From NCBI RefSeq assembly GCF_022867795.2, contig NZ_CP107006.1, positions 2,976,001 to 3,040,000 on the forward strand: 64,000 nucleotides of DNA, given 5' to 3'. Under the pieces are notes generated by a model. It saw only the letters and a program-made list of their open reading frames with translations. It ran no database searches and had not been told where the DNA came from. The number at the start of each line of letters is the position of its first letter. The stretch's first letter is position 1. Shown in pieces: positions 62,061 through 64,000 of the stretch. Source of the DNA: Chitinophaga horti (lineage in GTDB: Bacteria; Bacteroidota; Bacteroidia; Chitinophagales; Chitinophagaceae). Made by a program: the position numbers and the translations under genes.

Positions 62061-64000
62061 TACATTAATATTTTATCGGGCGTGATGGGCAGATCGCGCA
62101 GCCTTTTGCCGGTAGCGTTATAGATCGCGTTGGCAATGGCCGCTGCAGACCCGATAATGCCCACTTCACCAAGACCTTTCGCCCCACTCGGATTAATATT
62201 CGGATCGGGTTTGTTTACGAAGGCAACTTCCAAAATAGGCGCATCCGCATTTACCGCGAAGTGATATCCCGCCAGGTCGTTGCCCACCAGGTTACCCAGC
62301 TTTTTATCCGCATGTATTTCTTCCATCAGTGCCATACCAATACCGCCTACGATCGCGCCCGACACCTGGTTGGCCGCTGGTTTCTCGTTTACAATACGGC
62401 CGCCATCGGCCACACACACGGCTTTCTCTATCTTCACTTTACCGGTCTTGATGTTCACCCCCACTTTCGCGAAGTGAGCGGCCGATACGCAGAACGAATA
62501 CTGCTGCCGCTCCTGCCCCGGTCCGGAACTGGCTTCCACATCCAGCTCCGTAAGCTGATGTTTCTCCCAGAGCGCCGGCCATGCGATGAACTGGTTGTTC
62601 GCCGATTGGAAGGCAATGCCTTTATCCGACAGCAACACATCTGCGACTTTCGCATCTTTATATGCCGGCTTTATGTCAGCCGCATAACCCGCCAACTTCA
62701 GCTTCAACGCATCACACACGGCGGATACCGCACCACTGATGGAAGACAGGCCGGTACTGCCACCCTGACTACCCGCAGTCGGCAAGTCGGAGTGGCCCAC
62801 CGCTACCTTTATCTTATTCTTAGAAATGCCGGTAAACGTATGCACCATGTTATGCATCGCCGTGCCGGTACCCGTACCGATATCCGTCATCGCGGTCTTG
62901 ATCGTCACCACGCCATCTTTGTTCATCGTAATGCCTGCGCTGGCCGTACCACGGCCTGCACTCCACATCCCGATGCCTACGCCATAGCCGATCTTCCAAT
63001 CGCCCTCCGTGATCGCGCCGGGTTGTGACTTACGCGCACTCCAGCCGATCATTTCCGCTCCTTTACGAATGCCCTCATCCACGAAGTTGGTGGAATAAGG
63101 TTTACCGTTCTCCGGGTCATTACGCAACGCGAAGTTTTTCAACCGCAGCTCCACCGGATCTATGTTCAGTTTATAACTCAATTCATCAATCGCACTTTCC
63201 AGCGCAAAAGCGCCCGTACACTCACCCGGACCGCGCATCCAGGTGGGCGTTCCCAGGTTGAGCGGAACGGCGATCTGTTCGGTCTTCAGGTTATCGAATT
63301 TATAAGTGATACGGGAGATGCGGGTAATTCCTTCGCTGAAGTTTTCGTACACAGACGAGCCGTTCTTTGCCTGGTGCACCAGTCCCTGGAACACACCATT
63401 GGCATCTGCGCCCAATTTTATCTTCTGCCAGGATGCCGGGCGGTAACCGGTTAACGAGAACATCTGCGGTCGTGTCAACATCAGTTTCACCGGCCTTTTC
63501 ACCTGTAAAGCAGCCATGATCGCTGCGAGTGCATTAGACCATACGCGCAAACCGGAACCGAAACCACCACCTACAAACTCACTATGAACGGTGATGTTTG
63601 CGGCAGGGATGTTGAACAAGCCGGCGAAAGTGCGCTGCACGTTCATTACACCCTGGTTCTTATCATACAGCACCAGTTTGTCTGCGGCCGTCCAATGTGC
63701 TATGGTGGCATGCATTTCCATAGGGTTATGCACTTCGGTGGCAATGTTGTATTCCTGCTCGATGATCGCAGCAGCGTTATTCCAGGCGGCTTCACTGCCT
63801 CTTTCGCGGCCGGCGGATTTGAGTTCCACTGACTTGCGCGCTTCATCGAAATCTACCTTCGCAGGTGCTTCATTATAGGTTACTTCAACTAACGACGCGG
63901 CGTAGTTCGCATCCTCCAGCGTTTTGGCAATCACCATGGCTACTGGCTGGCCGCGGAAGAATATTTTGTCGGTATGAAATACAGGCAGCCCAAACCTTGA
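62060..64000 (-). CDS. Molybdenum hydroxylase large subunit, xanthine dehydrogenase/aldehyde oxidase family (5' end outside window)
   Basis: 646 codons are visible and the frame is open at 64000, so the N-terminus is missing; an internal ATG at 63937 is not the true start (upstream reading gives IFFRGQPVAMVIAK). Recognisable parts are HSEFVGGGFGSG, PTWMRGPGECTGAFALESAI, TDIGTGTGTAMHNMV and the catalytic glutamate in GAKGLGEVGIIGSA. WMRGPGE and the GLGE loop are nearer to PaoC/YagR aldehyde oxidoreductases than to classical xanthine dehydrogenase. FAD and 2Fe-2S subunits should lie beyond the edge. It is followed by the desulfurase and XdhC-MocA genes. Confidence 0.93.
   Translation of the reverse strand, partial: SRFGLPVFHTDKIFFRGQPVAMVIAKTLEDANYAASLVEVTYNEAPAKVDFDEARKSVELKSAGRERGSEAAWNNAAAIIEQEYNIATEVHNPMEMHATIAHWTAADKLVLYDKNQGVMNVQRTFAGLFNIPAANITVHSEFVGGGFGSGLRVWSNALAAIMAALQVKRPVKLMLTRPQMFSLTGYRPASWQKIKLGADANGVFQGLVHQAKNGSSVYENFSEGITRISRITYKFDNLKTEQIAVPLNLGTPTWMRGPGECTGAFALESAIDELSYKLNIDPVELRLKNFALRNDPENGKPYSTNFVDEGIRKGAEMIGWSARKSQPGAITEGDWKIGYGVGIGMWSAGRGTASAGITMNKDGVVTIKTAMTDIGTGTGTAMHNMVHTFTGISKNKIKVAVGHSDLPTAGSQGGSTGLSSISGAVSAVCDALKLKLAGYAADIKPAYKDAKVADVLLSDKGIAFQSANNQFIAWPALWEKHQLTELDVEASSGPGQERQQYSFCVSAAHFAKVGVNIKTGKVKIEKAVCVADGGRIVNEKPAANQVSGAIVGGIGMALMEEIHADKKLGNLVGNDLAGYHFAVNADAPILEVAFVNKPDPNINPSGAKGLGEVGIIGSAAAIANAIYNATGKRLRDLPITPDKILM

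Overview
The window reads as chromosomal DNA of a saprophytic Bacteroidota, most like Chitinophaga or another Chitinophagaceae. The evidence is four SusC/SusD pairs, a hybrid two-component regulator, two ECF-sigma/FecR anti-sigma cassettes, lipoproteins with acidic residues after the lipobox cysteine, and promoters of the Bacteroidota type (TTTG, about 19 bases, TAnnTTTG). No phage, integrase or transposase gene is visible. The only mobile-type DNA is a small family of palindromic repeat arms.

Layout. (1) 1-2433, minus: a lipoprotein with a carboxypeptidase-regulatory-like domain (cut by the left edge) and a thioredoxin-fold protein without a CXXC motif. (2) 2750-26287: a polysaccharide utilisation locus. 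A plus-strand arm encodes GH43-GH43, GH43, a degenerate GH43 propeller fused to GH51, and GH27. A minus-strand arm encodes SusC, SusD, GH30 and GH35, preceded by a hybrid two-component regulator and a BNR/sialidase-like protein. A small lipoprotein and an MFS exporter lie where the arms converge. The enzyme set suits arabinose-decorated beta-galactan (type II arabinogalactan) or a mixed arabinan/galactan. (3) 26404-28285: a DUF3347 metal-binding-type protein, a GNAT acetyltransferase and an AAA+ ATPase, followed by a tandem array and a nested palindrome of the repeat family. (4) 40932-28717, minus: ECF sigma, FecR anti-sigma, STN-bearing SusC, SusD, DUF4843 lipoprotein, PKD-like propeller lipoprotein, TlpA-type thioredoxin protein and an exported esterase-like hydrolase. 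(5) 41060-46052: a small lipoprotein, an ABC permease interrupted by one frameshift, an outer-membrane barrel, a uridine phosphorylase and tRNA-Cys. (6) 46251-59227: a second ECF sigma/anti-sigma cassette, two tandem SusC/SusD pairs and a CE15-type glucuronoyl esterase, with no glycoside hydrolase. (7) 64000-59279, minus: a molybdenum hydroxylase large subunit (cut by the right edge), a cysteine desulfurase and an XdhC-MocA fusion, which together look like an enzyme with its cofactor-maturation set.

How the genes work together. In the loci run by ECF sigma factors, the first SusC carries the N-terminal STN signalling domain expected to contact the FecR protein. The SusC next to the hybrid two-component regulator lacks it, and so does the second SusC of region 6. 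Each locus therefore couples outer-membrane uptake to its own induction logic. The points I would look at first are the SusCD/SusCD/CE15 locus with an altered esterase active site, the GH43 relic fused to GH51, the nested palindrome and its tandem half-repeats, and the XdhC-MocA fusion. All identifications come from reading motifs by eye; no database search was possible.
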